A stretch of 64,000 nt of DNA from Albula goreensis (taxonomy: Eukaryota > Chordata > Actinopteri > Albuliformes > Albulidae). Shown piece after piece: positions 36,898 to 48,400 of this stretch (within the stretch, counting starts at the first letter, position 1; the number at the start of each line of letters is the position of its first letter). The stretch is taken from contig CM040746.1 of the NCBI GenBank assembly GCA_022829145.1, forward strand, positions 24,667,832 through 24,731,831, given 5' to 3'. A model generated the notes under the pieces. The model did not search any database. It saw only the letters and a list, made by a program, of their open reading frames with translations, and was not told where the DNA came from. A program made the translations under genes and the position numbers.

Positions 36898-37091
36898 ACG
36901 AGGACCTGGAGAGTTCTGGGGATTTCGGCAGTGGGGGTGCAGTGATCCTGCTTGATGACCAGGAGGAGGAGCCTGAGGCAGTTGGGGGCCGGCAGAAGGA
37001 GAGAAGAGGCCGCATCCATCCGCGGGGGGCCATCGAGGATGATGAGGATGGCGAGGATGACAAAGATGATGAGACTGGCTACGTCTGGTAG
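36898..37091 (+). CDS. spock1: SPOCK1 terminal coding exon E: glycosaminoglycan attachment region and acidic tail
   Basis: This is the last coding exon, from acceptor TTCTGCAG to the TAG stop at 37089-37091. It begins with the split codon GAC and reads DEDLESSGDFGSGGAVILLD, then a basic linker (GRQKERRGRIHPRG), then a run of Asp/Glu and the end DETGYVW. The two Ser-Gly sites in acidic context (SSGD and GSGG) correspond to the heparan/chondroitin sulfate attachment serines of SPOCK1. The Gly-Tyr-Val-Trp end matches GYIW of human SPOCK1 and differs from the long polyacidic end of SPOCK3. This exon is the main reason for choosing SPOCK1. It is 194 nt to the stop, close in length to the human region. 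Confidence 0.95.
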
Positions 37092-37149
37092 CTTTGAACA
37101 CCCCTACAACAGCTTTCCAGGGACTCCCATTATCTGCAAAGATCTGAAG

Positions 37150-37430
37150 CCATTCCAGTCTCCTCTCCCCCTCCCTTCTTTCCATCATTTTCTCTTCCTC
37201 ATTCATTCAGTCCCTACATTCACTCATTCTTCTCTTTCCAACTTTCCTCAACATCATCTCCTTTCCTGCCTGGCCCCCATTGGTCACTTATTCTTTTAGA
37301 CTCTCTCCATACCTCCAATTGTTTTTCTTTCTTTCATTCTTCCCTTCATTCTTCCTATTTCACCCTTTCTTTCTCATTCACCCCTTCTCACCCTCTCTTT
37401 CTCTTCATTCGTTCCGCGCTCCCACTCCCT
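37150..37430 (+). repeat. Pyrimidine-rich tract in the SPOCK1 3' UTR
   Basis: About 280 nt almost devoid of G and dominated by C and T, with repeated CATTC, CTTTC and TCTCC words. Such tracts are typical binding platforms for PTB/hnRNP K/PCBP-type proteins in 3' UTRs; that role is inferred. Confidence 0.6.
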
Positions 37431-39995
37431 CGCCGATGGAAATTTGATCCCAACATGCAGAGACTCTCTTTACTCCAGAGTTCCACCAAATGAGTGCATC
37501 TCCCTCTCTCTAAAGCCTGGTCTTCTCCCCCCTCTGAAGCTTTGCTCTCAATCTGTAGTCTTAGAGGCGATGGCTGTAAATACAGTAGCGAGGGCAGGTT
37601 ATGTTGTGCGTTGTACTCTCTGGGTCGGAGCAGTTTGGCTTGAGGACTTAGATGGTATGAAATAGCGTCCCCCCAAACGGGGCTCATGGAGAAGACACGT
37701 TCTGGCTGGCAGCTTGATCCCCAACAGAGTCTGTCTCAAAAAAAAAAACAAAAAAAAAACAAAAAAATAACATTTTATTTTGTTATAATGCCATTATTGC
37801 TGCTGCAGAAGTTATGTTCTGTTACTGTGATATGCAGTTTCTATATGTTGGTTCCTCTTTGTCTCCTTTGCTAAGTGAACTGATGCATTTTGGGAAGTCT
37901 GCCCCCACCCCCATGTACACACATTCACTCACTCAAAGGCTTTGAGGAAAAATTTGATTGTGCTAATTTTAATGTGGCTTGCTTCTGTTTTTATTGTGTA
38001 TCGTAGGATTCACGATAGAGAATGTTTGTCAGAGGTTTGTTTGCTTCTGGCTTACAGAGCAACTGCTCTGTCTGTGTTTTTTTTTCTTAACATCTACCTG
38101 TTTAGACCACCAAGAATATTCCAGGCCAACTAACGAAAAAACATGTGCTCCTACAGTCACACTCGCTCTCATGTAATTTAATTCCCAAGGGGCAAATCAG
38201 GTTCCTGAACAATAATGATCCTCATCTCCTGCAGGGAGCCATGTTTTTAAGAGTTTTGTCTTTCCCTGCATTGACTGTCCCTGGTCTGAAAGAGGTGTGG
38301 TCTCAGGAGGGCTGTGTCAGGTGTCAGCTAGCTTAACGTCATCTTAAGAAGTGTTTGTATGATGAGCCTGACTTATTGACTGAGAGATAAAGACCTGTCC
38401 TTTGTCCCATAGCTTTTTAAAACAGACTGGGATGTTTTGTTTGGTGCAACCTGTACATAAAGCTATGAGTGCATGACAGATCAGCATGGATGTTTGCTTA
38501 TGTTCCTACAAACTAAGCGGGAGAGGATGCAGAAAGACTGGGGTGAGATTGGTTACTTCTTATTGCTCATAAATGATACTAATAAACGGCATACAGTGGC
38601 TATAGTATGTGCTCCAGATCAACTACGCTGTTGATGTAGACTTGTATATCATGGTTTTATAAATTAACTGCTGTGGACTGTCAGATTGAGAAAGTAAGGA
38701 GACTGTTAGTGTATATTGTGTATTTCACAAGACAAAAATTCACAACAGTAGGGTCTGGTCACACAGATGTTAATTAAAGTTTCATACTTTTTTCCCTCAT
38801 TAATTTGGACAAATATGCTGTTGACGGATAAATAAAAACAACAACAGGAGACTTTAAAGGTTGTATAGTATTTCCGTCAGTGTAGTGCATGATTAAAAGG
38901 CACCCCCTTCTGGGCCAGTCCCTGCGATGAAATTCTGAATGATTAATAGTTTTCTCAGCTTGTATGAGTCACATGACCTACCCATGGGCACACACACACA
39001 CACAAACACACACAGAAAGTGATTAATATATATTTTTTCTTTTTTGCATTTGTAATGTTTGGTCATGTTCCATGTCTGTGGACACTGGAAGCAGAACCTA
39101 TAGAGATGTCCTATTCTGGCTAATTATTAGTCACAAGATAGCAGTGAAATGCCATCTGTACAAAACCCGTACTCAGAAATGTTCAAACAATCTTTATAAA
39201 GCACAAAGTTTCCCTCCTTTAACAAAGAAAAACTGAAGACTGAAATGTGTGTGCACATTTGCTCCACTTTTTTATTTTCATGGCTTGGCCTTGCAACGGA
39301 TTGTGGAATAGTGGTCTGATCCATTTGGGCTACATGCATAGCACAGGTTTTGTGCTGTTCAGAGTCTTTTCCCCATTCCAGATGTTTTGTGGTGTTGATT
39401 TGTTGCAGTATGCACATGAGCAAGTGAGCCCACTGGAAGTAGAGCTTACTGTTTATAGCTGCTCTCTTTCTGAAATGACTTGGCTAGAAGTGATCAATAT
39501 TTCTTGTTTGTTGTGTGCAGTAATTATGGAGTGCTCTTTAATTTAGCAAAGGGGGAGAAACAGCGCTGACACTTGGTTCAATTCAGCAGTTCACCCCAGA
39601 ATGAACGGAACAGTTTTAATTAACAGCTAGTGTAACAGGCAGTCCTGAAAAAGTGATTGTGCTTTTTCATTGAGCTTTACTGGAGAAGTGATCCTGCCGT
39701 AGACCACGTCGCGTCTGCATGCTTGACCCTATATTTACATTTATCTCCTACGTTTGCATGCACACATAAACCTGCAGGGACTCTGAACTGCATCTGTGTA
39801 TGCACATTTATTATCTGTGCATACGCACGTTTGTCTGCAAATGCACCTGTGTCTGTGAGACCGAACCAGCATCTGCGAGTGCATCTCTGTGTTTAAGGAG
39901 AGGGACAGTTTTTCTCCCTGTCCCACTTCAGGAAATGAGTGAGCTTCTCTTTTGCATCATTCCACAATTTTGCTGTCCTTGTTATTTTGGTGGAG

Positions 39996-40001
39996 AATAA
40001 A
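39996..40001 (+). promoter_or_regulatory. Candidate proximal polyadenylation signal AATAAA
   Basis: A canonical hexamer about 2.9 kb after the SPOCK1 stop, followed by GTGATCCATTCCC and moderately T/C-rich sequence. Two further hexamers lie at 38581 and 38831. Any of these could give a shorter transcript; the downstream GU element is weaker than at 42174. Confidence 0.25.
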
Positions 40002-42173
40002 GTGATCCATTCCCTCAGGCTGACCGTGCTTCTATTTGTCTACGATCTTCTGCCAGCAGTGAGAGGAGCATGATGGGTAAGGCTGGTCATTACCCACTGA
40101 GGAGGTGCTGCAGAAATAGGCCGGCTCTTATGCTCCCCTGATGATTGTCAATCTGCTATAAGAATGGCTGAGAGAAAGGAGGGAAATTCATCCCCTGTCA
40201 GCTCTGTGGAGTGTCCCCTCTTCTGACTGCTGAGGATGTCATGATAAAGACCCTCCTTGCCTGACCTGCCATTTCCACAATAAGAGCCATTCTGCAGGTA
40301 ATCAGACCCTCCAGTGTTGACACGTACCTGTCCCTGTGGAGTGGGCGGCTAATGGATTTTCTCCCTTAGCTTGTTCTGTCAGGGCACCAAAGTATCACCA
40401 TCTTAGATAGTCTAATGAGGGCAACTGGCCCCTGCTCTGTCCACTAACCACAACTGAAAGGCATAAGCAGCACCATCACCATTCATGCAGTAGGGGATTG
40501 TGGGATATTCCCCAACAGATAGAAGTCACACGCATGCTCTCAGAGGATGTTGAGTAACTTGTTGGAAATCCCTTGCAGGGTGGCAATCCAGTTTTTGTTT
40601 GCATAAACAAAGCTCTGTCAGTGTTCGCATGCATCTTTTTTGGTTAACTGCCCTTATTTTAACACTGTGTGAGCTGGTTTGCCAACCTTGTGTTGCAGGT
40701 AGTTGGGGTACTTTGCTGGTGTACCTGTTTGCGGAGGGAAAAATCTAGCTATAGATGGTACTTGTGTCATGGATATTTTGTAATGGTGGCTACAACCGCA
40801 AAAATATAAGCTTTTATTTAATGGACCTTTTGTGTAGGAATGGAGCCAGTCTCACAATCATCAGCATTGCTTGGTTTAAAAATGTACATAAAAAGAACAG
40901 AATCACTGGGACAAGAGAGAATGCCTCCAGGTTGCCCCATAGTCTGTGGGTATAGCCATATACTCTTGATATATACTGCATTCAGGTAAGAATGTTCTTT
41001 GGATGTTAACTGGTAATTTAGTATCGTGTATGTCTTCTCTGTATTGTCCAGAGGGCAATATAAGGCAATAGAAACACAAACTGACAAATTAAAAACATTA
41101 AATAAAACTACTGCAGCCCTCAATTCACCCTAATAGTATCAAACCATAGAACGGACTTGAGAGCACGCAGAGTGGAAGGTGGAGGACCCCTTTCTCCCAC
41201 CTTATACTGCTGACTGTCCTTTAATTAAGCCTTGTGTCCACAACCCAGGCACACTCTCATTGGTGAGTGTATTTTTTTGCAGGTCCCACTGTAACTTGCA
41301 GTGTATTTCACTTCCGTTGCAGCTCAGAGTGGCTTTAAATTGCAGTCATGGAACCCCTGAAACCGTCAACTTACATATTGAAAAAGTCAAAGGAGACAAA
41401 CATACACAAGCACTCATACGCTCACACCCAAACATGAACGTATGCACATTCACATAAATACACACACGTGCTCACATGCACAGACACACAGACAATGCAT
41501 GTTTGAAAGAAAGGGACCATTTTTAATTTTAGCTGGCTGTCCCACAGAAGCAAGCAAAAAGAAATGAAAAAAGACAATTGCGCAAAACGTCCTTTTCTGC
41601 AGCATTTCATCGATTCATCTTCTGTATGTATTCTTTCATTTGAGGCTTCCCAATTACAGATTTAATGTAAGAGATGTATTTTGCCGTTTGTCTGTTTCTC
41701 AGCCCTTGGCAGTCTGTTCCTCTTGTGTTTCAGTGCCGCAAACACCCCATGTCTCTGCACTGTTTACCTGCCTGACCTGCATCTCTCATGTACAGAGCGC
41801 AATAACTGTTCTTGGTTCTTCTTCTTCTGCCCGTTTTTAACCTCTTCAATATTATTAAAAAAAGTCTTTACACACCACACCAATAACATAAATGGCCATA
41901 TTTGCAGAAGTCTTTGTTAATTCTATATTTTTTACTTTGTAAAGAAAAACAGAAAACAATGTAATATAATGCCATGTAAAGGCGCTGTGGCTGTGTTTAT
42001 TTGCATTAAACAGGTGTATAAATTGATAGTCTTAAATGTAGTTATAGACCTGTAGCTCTTCACATATAAAGTGTAGTGAGTTCTGAATGTTTTCCTTCTG
42101 GAGTTAAAATGGAATGTTGATGTTTTTGGCTGAATTTCTGATTTTAATGTAACAGTTCCACTATGTTTGTCTG

Positions 42174-42179
42174 AATAAA
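42174..42179 (+). promoter_or_regulatory. spock1: Candidate distal polyadenylation signal AATAAA for SPOCK1
   Basis: A canonical AATAAA is followed within 10-45 nt by T/GT-rich sequence (TTGAGTCTGTCC, then TGTTCTGCTGTTGTGAGG), the usual arrangement of hexamer, cleavage site and GU-rich downstream element. The preceding ~250 nt is AT-rich. It is about 5.1 kb from the stop codon. Confidence 0.5.
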
Positions 42180-42200
42180 TTTGAGTCTGTCCTGTTCTGC

Positions 42201-45200
42201 TGTTGTGAGGATGTGTCATTCTTTTAGTAGTAGGGAATTAGTTTTAAAATGAAATCCAGCTTAGCAAGAAACACAGTGTTATTATGGTAATCAAAACCCA
42301 TTGAAAACCAAATTTGCTGGCAATACTTTGCAAACTTTTCAAGATATTTTGTTTATAGGTTCTCGGATGATGACAGCAAACAGCTTGAAGTTGAAATGTC
42401 CCCAAAAAGATGCCTTCTTTTCAGTTCAATTACATAGGCTGGTTGGCTAATATAACCAAAATTAGAATTCACTGCCTGAGCATCCTTAAATATGGTAAAA
42501 GGTGTCCCCTGCTTCCATTGTGGGTTTTTCTTTTTTGGAATAAAAAATAAAAAGGTTTTTCATCCCATTGACAAAACCAACTAATATTAGCCAATCCATG
42601 TGGAGTACATGACATTTTTCTGTCTGCAAAGCCTCCAGTTATCTTTGCTAATGGCCAAAATCCTAGCATCTTATACACACTTCTGTACAAAACATACCCT
42701 CACTTTTTACCGGTCATGTTTGTCATATAGAGCATCTGAGCCAATCACAAGGGAGTGCATGCAATGCAGAGGAAAGCAAGTGGACCAAATTACCCAAGCC
42801 TTAATGCATCTCCCTGGAAGACCTTGGCAAGGATTTGGGAAAAGTGTGTTTGATTTGCCGCATTGTAAGCACCAGGGTTCTGGTTTAGCGTGCTCCATAG
42901 AGAAAAGCACACTGAGCTGACAGGCTCAAACAAACAGGCCTAAAGGAGCACCTGCAGTCATCCATCACTGACATGGACAAGTCTCCCTGGGTCCCCCCTT
43001 TTTAAAACCGAAACTTACCACCTTAAAAATGGGCCTGTCTGCAAAGCTGGAAACAAATGGATTATTCCAGCCAGTAAGAGCCTGCTCAGCCTTAGCTGTT
43101 CAGTCATTAGGCAACACCTGACTGGATTTTCCACCGTCTTGGTTTGGTTGAGAGAGGTATTGGCAGCTCTTGGCGAGGCACGGATCTCTTGGCAAGGGAC
43201 TATATCTCTCGGTCTCTCTGAAAGGAAATCAAATGACTCTGTTTTCACTGGGAAACCTCTGAAATAAGCAATTTATTAGCATCCAGGGTCTCCAGCGATT
43301 TAACCCTCTGCTTAATAAAGAACTTCAATCAAACTCTTAAGATGCAGGGAGAAAGAAGAATGTCTGCAGTTCTGGGGTATACAAAGATAGAAACATAAAG
43401 TGCATGAAGGCATGAAATCTGACCACCAATCAGTCCACTGACTTTAAGACTCAGTAACACTGAATGTCATTTCAAAATCATTTTCAATTGACAGTGTGGT
43501 TATTTTGTGTACAGTACTTTTAGAACCCAAATGGTGTTTTAAGCCTTAGCCACAAGAAATCGCAGTAGGCAGTTGATTTCATTCTTACTCTCAGAAGTCA
43601 TTCTGCAAATAGTTAAATATACCATGAAGGATTAATTAGAAAAAGCTTGTCAGCATGTGTCAATATTGTGAAGCAGATAATGGGAAGCATCAACAAAGCG
43701 AAACATAGATGCACCAAAGACAACAAAAATGATATTAGAGCAACAATATCCACGTGCATCACTGCACACCAATAGCTGTGATTAGTTTTGCATAACATAT
43801 TTATCATTAGAAAATACTCAAAAGACAGCAGTCGATGACTGAGGAAGCTAGAAATGTGCGGGGGGGGGGGGCATTGTCTGACCAAAAAAGAAAACGAGTG
43901 ACGGCTTAAATAGGCTTAAATAGGACCATGTTATTTCTAGTTTCGAAGTGATATTTAACAGCACTGATATTTCCTTGGCACAATAATACAATTAATAACA
44001 AACCAAAAAGAGGTTCTCTCAGCCACTCTGAGAGTTGACCCTGGGTGAATGCTTTCCCTCTTAATTTAATTTTGTATTGTCTATAAAAAAACATTGCATA
44101 AAAGAGTGACAGATATGATACTCACTCAAATTTACTTCAAAATCAATGAAGTCACATGTGAACAAGCTTTTTATCAGAGTATTGGTAATTATATGATTAC
44201 CTGAGATTATTAAACTGTAATGGTTTTGTTTAACAAGAGGCTTAAGCAGATACTACAGCAACATTTGGGAGGAGGAACCTGCTGTCTATACAGGAATTGT
44301 GGAATTCATGCTGGCCCCAGGTATTGTTTTACAAAAAATTTGATTTATTATGGAGAGGTTGCCTTTACTAATTTACCAAAGAATGCATTAATGCATTTTA
44401 AATAAGCGTTGCAAGTCAGCTGATTTAATATTCAGGAATACATCATTCTAAAGCTATTTCATTGTATGCTTTCAATCGCTTGAAGCAAAACCTTATACTT
44501 TTGGAATTAAAACTCCCTTAGGTATATGTATCAAAAGAGTAGTTTTCATTGAACTTCACTGCTGAATTAGTCACTTCCAGTGTCCTTTAACTGAAACTTG
44601 TGAAAAACGATTTTGCCCTTACGGATTACATTGAGTTTATTAATTATATTACACATCGACCTGGTACAATCATTGCATTTAATGTATGAAGTGAGTGAAC
44701 CTGCATGGACAGTTTTGTTGTACTTTATTTTATTATATATTTTGAAGTTCTCATTGAAAATGTATGTGTTGTTAACTGCTTGATTGTCAGTTTTTCTGGT
44801 GATGATAGAGGCATAGCAATTGAAGATATGGTGAAATAAAGACATGTGGAGAATGTCCTCCCTGATAAAGTGATTCTTCTTTTACATTGGGAGAAGATAG
44901 ATCCTGCGCTGGAACTGCAGTCTTGTCCCATGCTCAGACAAATTGCTTGTCGACTCTTTTCAAAAATAATGAGCAAAGCTTCAGATATTGCGCAGTCATC
45001 GTTTATGGAAATTTGGTGCCAGTATCTTGCTGAGTTTTTGTAGTCTCAGGACAGACATTTCCCTCTTTGGTTCAGTCTTTAAAAATCCTTTCAAGTTAAA
45101 GGTTCCATTTATCTTTTGGTAACCCAAGAGCAGACATTATCTAAGAAGTTAAAATAACCTTGTTATCCATTTCAAAGGGATAGATGAGTTTGTGCATCAG

Positions 45201-45392
45201 TGATAGAATGTTCCGGAATCAAGTGCATGAGTTGAAAGAATTACAGCTGTCAAAAAGGATGACACTGAGTTTCTTTGAGGTTTCAGCAAATTTAATATCA
45301 CTAAATGCCTTAGTGATGCTTGACATGATTTTCTCACCTCATTTCAAAAGAGCTGCCAGGTCATGAGAAGAAAGGCATTGTGTAAATACAAT
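42201..45392. other. Downstream intergenic DNA, nothing recognised
   Basis: No exon or RNA gene. It has a G homopolymer at 43860-43870. A complex patch at about 42940-43260 could be a conserved non-coding element. Confidence 0.45.
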
Positions 45393-45492
<100 letters not shown>

Positions 45493-48400
45493 GACAGGAC
45501 TCTGAAACAAAGCTCCCCTGATCCCTCTGATGTTGTCTCTGATTGACATAACTAATAACATTTTATTGAGAGCTTTCAGAGAACAGTACTCCAGGGCTTC
45601 TTGCTTAGAATCACATCTTGGCCACCATGAGTCTGATCATGAACTTCAGGACACTTTTGTATGTATGAGTAAGAAGACATATCCATCTCCTATAACCACT
45701 AAATAGAAACCTGGAAGAACAAACTAGCATACCAGAGCAAACCAGCATGCCTGAGTAACCCTGTACTGGTTGGGTATAGCATTGTTTGATTTGTTTGTAT
45801 GGTTTTGGGTTTTGGTTGGTTGTCACAAAGCTCAAACACAGTTTTTTTTTGTGTGTGTCAGTAGCTGATTGTGGGGAAAATGTCACCAAGACAGCTGCTA
45901 CAGAGAGGTTGATGTGACATTGTCATACACAAATTTGGATCCAGGAACCTAATGGATCATTCTGCAGACCTTCCTAACTTATGTTACAGCCAAAGGAAAA
46001 AGGGAGTTGTGTGTCAACACCATGAAATGTTGTTGTAGAATGACTGGGATTTCCAAATGTGACATGCTCCCACTCTCCTTAGGGATACATTTATCTCTCT
46101 GTCGGATCCAGCTATTATTCCACTAGTACTCTCAATGGTAAACCTTTCATTTTTTAAATAGATACCATTTCAAACTTAGTTGGGGTGCATTCAACTGGCA
46201 AAATGCCATAGAGGATTCAGCAAAGGCTGATGGGAGGTGGATTCTAAGGCTTGTCAAACACAATCCAAAATCTCAAGCTCTGGACTCCATCTCCCATTAT
46301 GCTCTCTGTGAGATCTGATGTGCTGTGCTGCCTTTTGACTGTGTTGTTGATGTGTGGCATGAATTTTGGTGCAGAAGTGCTGCTCCACATTGCCCAGGTG
46401 GGGATGTTGTGAGTCATGCCCTGACTTAACAGACTTTTGAAATCTCTGAATGCTGCTGGTTCTGTATAATTTAGAGCAGTCAATTCATTCAGAGCACTAG
46501 CAAGCTGAACTCTAGCACTCTGAGTCCCTGCCCACTTGTGCTTAGGCAAACCCAACATCATCAGCTGCTGTGCTTGAGAGATGCAAAAGCACCGTATTCT
46601 AGTGCAAATAAATGCACTGTGCTGTAGGCTGTTTGGATGTTTGGATGTGAGGAGGTCCTGATGGATGTAAGCTAAATACCCATATAATGCAGTTGTATCT
46701 CCCCAAAAATGTCAGATCTTACTTTCAAACTATGCCACCATTTAATTTCAGATTTAAAATATGTTTGGCAATTATACTCAATATTTAACAAATCTGTGGT
46801 ATTCCAGGTTTTGCTGTGTGAATAAAACTAAGCAAAATATGTATGTGATCCTATTTGGACATTATTATATTTTTGTTACCTTTCTGTCATTTTTCACCTG
46901 TTCAATAACAAAGATAATCACTTTGATAACTAACTTGATAAACTGCATATGCTACTGATGAATTTACATCCATTGAGTTGACTAGTTAGTCTCTAACTCT
47001 GAGATTGTCATTCCTGAGGGTCTGGATTAATTTTATCAAGCTCAGTGCTAAGGATGACTATGTGTTTGTTGGTTACCATTCCAATCAATTGCAGTTGATG
47101 TAACTGGTTCAGTTACTCAGCCAGAAACAGATATAAGCAATGATGGTTATTTAGACAACAAAATTTATTAATTTCACTTCATGAGAATTATGTGCATATC
47201 ATCAGGATGAATTTAGTGAATAATTAATCAATGATGTCACGTGCAGAAGCTAGAGTAAAAACCAACACACATATGTCCCTCTGTAGGACTTTGTTTGACG
47301 CTACTTTTCTAGGGTATTGGTTAGGTAATCTAAAGCAGGTCTTGTACCCCCCCTAGAGGATTAAAGAGGTGCTGTTTATGTGAGTTGCATATAATACACT
47401 CTATCATGCACATTGCCATGCCCCTAGATAGTGACTACTTCACTGCAGCATTTTGAATTTCTATTTAACATGCAGTAATAGAAAAGCTCCCTTTCATTCA
47501 CCTCAGCTCCAATGACTTGTAATGCAATATGTTAAGAGATAATGTCGTAGTATTAAATAATAATATTGCATGTAATGTTCAATATTAACACATATTATTC
47601 AAATGTAAAATGAACTATATTATTTTTAATAATAATATCAAGAATGTCCAACACCCTGGCTCCTCAAGCCCTGTCTGTTCAGTAAATGTAGATTATGACG
47701 TTCCCTCTGTCCCATGTGCTCTTACATTTTACCATCAGTGCCTCTAACAACAGATGAAAAAGTGATGTTCAGGACCAGAACACTTTAAGTACAAGGCAAG
47801 ATCACATTGCTCCATTATACAACAGAGCTAAAGATGCATGTATCACTCTTACTGGTGCACTGATCTGCACCATCAGACTTCTATACAGCCTCTTTGACAG
47901 GTGCATGACCTCAATCAAATAAGTCATTATGACAGATCGCATGCTGTAATCCTTTCCCACCTTCTAAATGGGGTTATTTAGTACAATCCACTGCATTAAT
48001 CAAAGTTAAAATGTACACAGTCTGGATAGTGAAGAGACTTAACCTTCATCTCCAAAATTCTAATTTATATTTATGGCACTCGCCTCAATGTTCCTGATTA
48101 ATCCACTTAATATTTCTGTGCTGATCCGTAAATCTTCTGTCTGCTTCCCGAACAGGGGATGGAGGGATGTGACAAGAATGCAGCCGTAGAAATATGGAAT
48201 GCACAAATTAGAGCGAGGGGTGTTGGCCAAACTCTGCCGTTTTGTTGAAATGCGTGCCTCCTATCAGCGTGGGCCTAATTATTTTTGATTATTCTGATCA
48301 GGGGGCAGTAATTGGGAGCTTGGCAGAAGATGAGGGCTTGCAGCTTTTGAAATCTCCACCCCTGGCAAGGATGTTCATCTTAAAATGTGCAGGAGACGGA

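Larger units (their letters stand above)
37092..42200 (+). other. spock1: Probable long SPOCK1 3' untranslated region
   Basis: No coding frame follows the stop. The stretch runs without recognisable genes to a good polyadenylation signal at 42174. Human SPOCK1 also has a 3' UTR of several kilobases. Content includes a pyrimidine-rich tract (37150-37430), an A-rich run (37739-37770) and a short CA repeat near 38993. Earlier AATAAA hexamers at 38581, 38831 and 39996 could give shorter isoforms. The 3' boundary is inferred; any short intron or alternative end inside would be missed. Confidence 0.55.

Noticed and set aside
28905-37091. SPOCK2 or SPOCK3 as the gene identity
   Set aside because: The SSGDFGSGG region and the short GYVW end match SPOCK1; SPOCK3 has a long polyacidic end and differs in the LPCQNEMNRIQ region.
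36832-37206. Minus-strand 124-codon frame
   Set aside because: It is antisense to the SPOCK1 terminal exon, whose sense frame has clear homology.
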